Assembly: GCA_002381865.1 (NCBI GenBank)
Contig: DFYO01000020.1
Location: 1-16,765, forward strand
Source: Clostridiales bacterium UBA4080
GTDB lineage: Bacteria > Bacillota > Clostridia > Lachnospirales > Vallitaleaceae
Reading direction: 5' to 3'
DNA: 16,765 bases
A program made the translations under genes and the position numbers. Below are positions 14,956 through 16,765 of this stretch, piece by piece. The notes under the pieces were generated by a model that worked only from the letters and a program-made list of their open reading frames with translations, did no database searches and was not told the DNA's origin. Position 1 is the first letter of the stretch. Every line of letters begins with the position of its first letter.

Positions 14956-16608
14956 ATGAAGCAATTTTTTGTACTGACATTGTATGTTTTATCAATACTA
15001 TTTTCCAGCTGTTTTGCAGTAGCATTAAAAATCAAAGGCGAGAATACTAATCTATTAAGAAGCTATCTTGTGATGCAATGGATGATTATTATTTGGATAT
15101 TTGGGAAAATAATGGTAATAATTGCACCCGACATTCAGCTAGCTTGGTTTTTTACAATTGTACAGTATATTGGAGTATGCTTTTTTTGTGTAGCTTTTTT
15201 GAATTTTACATATTATTATTGCAAGGGATATAAGCTTCAAGATTTTGTTCAGTTTATACTAGTGGGAATAGGAATGACAAACTACCTTTTTTTGACCACA
15301 AACAACACTCATCATTTGTTTTTTAAGGAGTTTGAGATAGGATACAAAAGCTATGGACCAATTTTTTATGTGCACACTCTTTTTTCCTATTCAATTATTA
15401 CATTAGGTTATTATTTTCTTTTAAAGGGACTTTATTCAAATAATTCAGCGATGGAAAAAAATAAAAGGCTATGGATAACCATTGGGTTATGCTTACCCAT
15501 AGTGCTTAATTATTTGCATGTATTTGTTTTGAGAGGAGCTGTTTTAGACCTCACACCGATAATGTTTAACTTAACTCTTTTTGTTTTTGGATATCTTTCA
15601 TATAAATACAAATTTTTAGGGATTAAGAAAATAGCAAACTATACCCTGTTTGAGAATCTAAAGGAAGGGATAATAATTACTGATTCAAACAAAAAAATAA
15701 TTAGATATAATAAAATTGTATCTGAATATGTAAAACTGCTTAATATAGATTTGCATAGGCTTGTTAAAGAGCTTGATATTGATTTGGGAAAGGAAGTAGA
15801 GTATTCAAGTCAGAATAAAGAGTATTGTTTTTTGGTCCAGGGAGAAAAAATCTTGAAAGGAGTTGCTGTTAAATTTTTTGTTATTAGAATTACCGATATT
15901 ACAAAATATAAAAAAGCACTTGTCCTTCTCAATACAACGAATGAAGAGCTAAAATATATTAATTCGGAATTGTCTAAGGAAATAGAAATAGAAAAAAAAT
16001 TAGCAATTGCAAAGGAAAGAAGCCGTGTTTCAAAAGAGCTGCATGATATAATTGGACACTCGCTAACCTTGATTATTTCCCTCTTGGAAACAAGCAAAGA
16101 GCTTGTCGTCAGCAACAGAGAACAAGCGGCATTAAGATTAGCATCTACTAAGGAAATAATAAGGGAGGGTTACGCAGAGCTCAAAAAGGCATTAAGCGGA
16201 ACACAGGAGAAAAAAATATACGCAGAGGCACTTGTTGCGGAAATTGAAAAAATGGGGCGTGAAATGCGTAGCTTTGGAACACAGGTGGAAGTATTAGCAA
16301 GACATTCAAGTGAAGAAATTAATAACGGGCATTATGAAGCGGTATATAGAATGTGTCAAGAAAGTATGACTAATGCAGTAAGGCATGGCAGGGCAAGAAA
16401 CATTGTAATTGCACTTAGATTTTCCGAAGAAGAGCTTGATATGATTATAGCAGACGATGGAAGGGGCTGTAAAAAGCTCATTAAAGGGAATGGACTAACA
16501 GGAATGGAGGAAAGAGTCAAGCAGCTTAAAGGAAGCTTTTCGTGTAATTCTCCAAATGAAGAGGGCTTTCATTTGCATATAGTTATTCCTTTAATTAGTC
16601 TTGCTTAG
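14956..16608 (+). CDS. 7TM-PAS sensor histidine kinase (HisKA_3 type)
   Basis: Complete NarX/DesK-class sensor kinase of 550 aa and the probable phosphodonor for the adjacent regulator. About 1-225 contains seven hydrophobic segments of the kinase 7TM type, about 230-320 is a PAS-like domain (LKEGIIITDSNKKIIRYNKI), and a coiled coil leads to the HisKA_3 hairpin with phosphoacceptor H363 in ELHDIIGHSL. D364 and H368 form a DxxxH motif, the position of the phosphatase DxxxQ/H motif in this kinase class. The ATPase domain has an N box with N473 (ESMTNAVRHGRA), a G1 box DDGRGC at 500-505, and a G2 box GNGLTGMEERV at about 512. It starts at ATG 14956 with AGGTGA close by. Its architecture matches the degenerate sensor upstream, suggesting an ancient duplication. 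Confidence 0.93.
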   Translation: MKQFFVLTLYVLSILFSSCFAVALKIKGENTNLLRSYLVMQWMIIIWIFGKIMVIIAPDIQLAWFFTIVQYIGVCFFCVAFLNFTYYYCKGYKLQDFVQFILVGIGMTNYLFLTTNNTHHLFFKEFEIGYKSYGPIFYVHTLFSYSIITLGYYFLLKGLYSNNSAMEKNKRLWITIGLCLPIVLNYLHVFVLRGAVLDLTPIMFNLTLFVFGYLSYKYKFLGIKKIANYTLFENLKEGIIITDSNKKIIRYNKIVSEYVKLLNIDLHRLVKELDIDLGKEVEYSSQNKEYCFLVQGEKILKGVAVKFFVIRITDITKYKKALVLLNTTNEELKYINSELSKEIEIEKKLAIAKERSRVSKELHDIIGHSLTLIISLLETSKELVVSNREQAALRLASTKEIIREGYAELKKALSGTQEKKIYAEALVAEIEKMGREMRSFGTQVEVLARHSSEEINNGHYEAVYRMCQESMTNAVRHGRARNIVIALRFSEEELDMIIADDGRGCKKLIKGNGLTGMEERVKQLKGSFSCNSPNEEGFHLHIVIPLISLA

Positions 16609-16765
16609 GGAGAGAGACAAAAAAAGATGTGAATGTTTCTTATCATTTGATTTTTTCATAGTGAGTGTCCTTTCTTTAGCACCCATATCATATAAAAAAT
16701 TATAACATAAGAAAATAAAACAACATAAAACCCCCCTTAGTTATTGTCAAACTAACTTCCCGAAT
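16609..16765. other. Gene-free end of the window
   Basis: No convincing coding region, terminator or repeat is seen here. On the minus strand there is a TATAAT at 16704-16699 without a matching -35, and a 22-codon frame at 16659-16591 that overlaps the kinase end. Neither is strong enough to call. The tail carries a C6 run at 16731-16736 that reads as AAGGGGGG on the minus strand. Confidence 0.5.

Noticed and set aside
16591..16659. Minus-strand 22-codon frame with an AAAGGA site and an upstream TATAAT at 16704-16699
   Set aside because: The product is low-complexity (many K, S and L), there is no matching -35 at 16-18 bases, and the frame overlaps the kinase end. Too weak to call a gene.

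Overview
The window looks like a chromosomal segment of a low-GC Gram-positive anaerobe, most likely class Clostridia (Bacillota). This rests on AT-rich codon use, purine-rich GGAGG-type ribosome binding sites on nearly every gene, the gdpP-rplI-dnaB order typical of Bacillota, and a Tad locus whose parts (CpaE/TadZ-like ATPase without the signature lysine, Flp1-like pilin, membrane FHA protein) are of the clostridial kind. A species cannot be named. All genes are on the + strand.

Layout. Positions 1-375 hold no gene. They contain a dense cluster of small hairpins, one of which looks like a rho-independent terminator, and then a promoter. Positions 400-4244 are the housekeeping block: gdpP (c-di-AMP phosphodiesterase), rplI (ribosomal protein L9) and dnaB (replicative helicase), tightly packed and probably one operon. 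Positions 4245-4574 hold a possible frameshifted gene remnant, a palindromic terminator and a strong promoter. Positions 4575-11801 are a compact Tad (Flp) pilus or secretion locus: a TadZ/CpaE-like ATPase, the CpaF motor ATPase, two inner-membrane platform proteins (TadB and an unusual TadC carrying an Ig-like insert), a 53-residue Flp1-like prepilin too short for usual ORF cut-offs, a membrane FHA protein with a slippage-prone acidic repeat, and an unrecognised membrane-anchored protein. No prepilin peptidase or TadE/TadF pseudopilin gene lies here, so these must be encoded elsewhere if the machine works. Positions 11912-12694 encode an AIM24-family protein, closed by a clear terminator.

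Positions 12910-16608 are a three-gene signalling operon: a 7TM-PAS sensor that looks like a histidine kinase but has lost both the phosphoacceptor histidine and the whole ATPase domain, then a NarL-type response regulator, then a complete 7TM-PAS histidine kinase. My reading is that the intact kinase phosphorylates the regulator, while the degenerate sensor modulates it by heterodimerisation or as a phosphatase. This pseudokinase/kinase pair and the Ig-bearing TadC are the most interesting items. Positions 16609-16765 hold no supported gene. I saw no tRNA, rRNA, CRISPR array, insertion sequence or known riboswitch.
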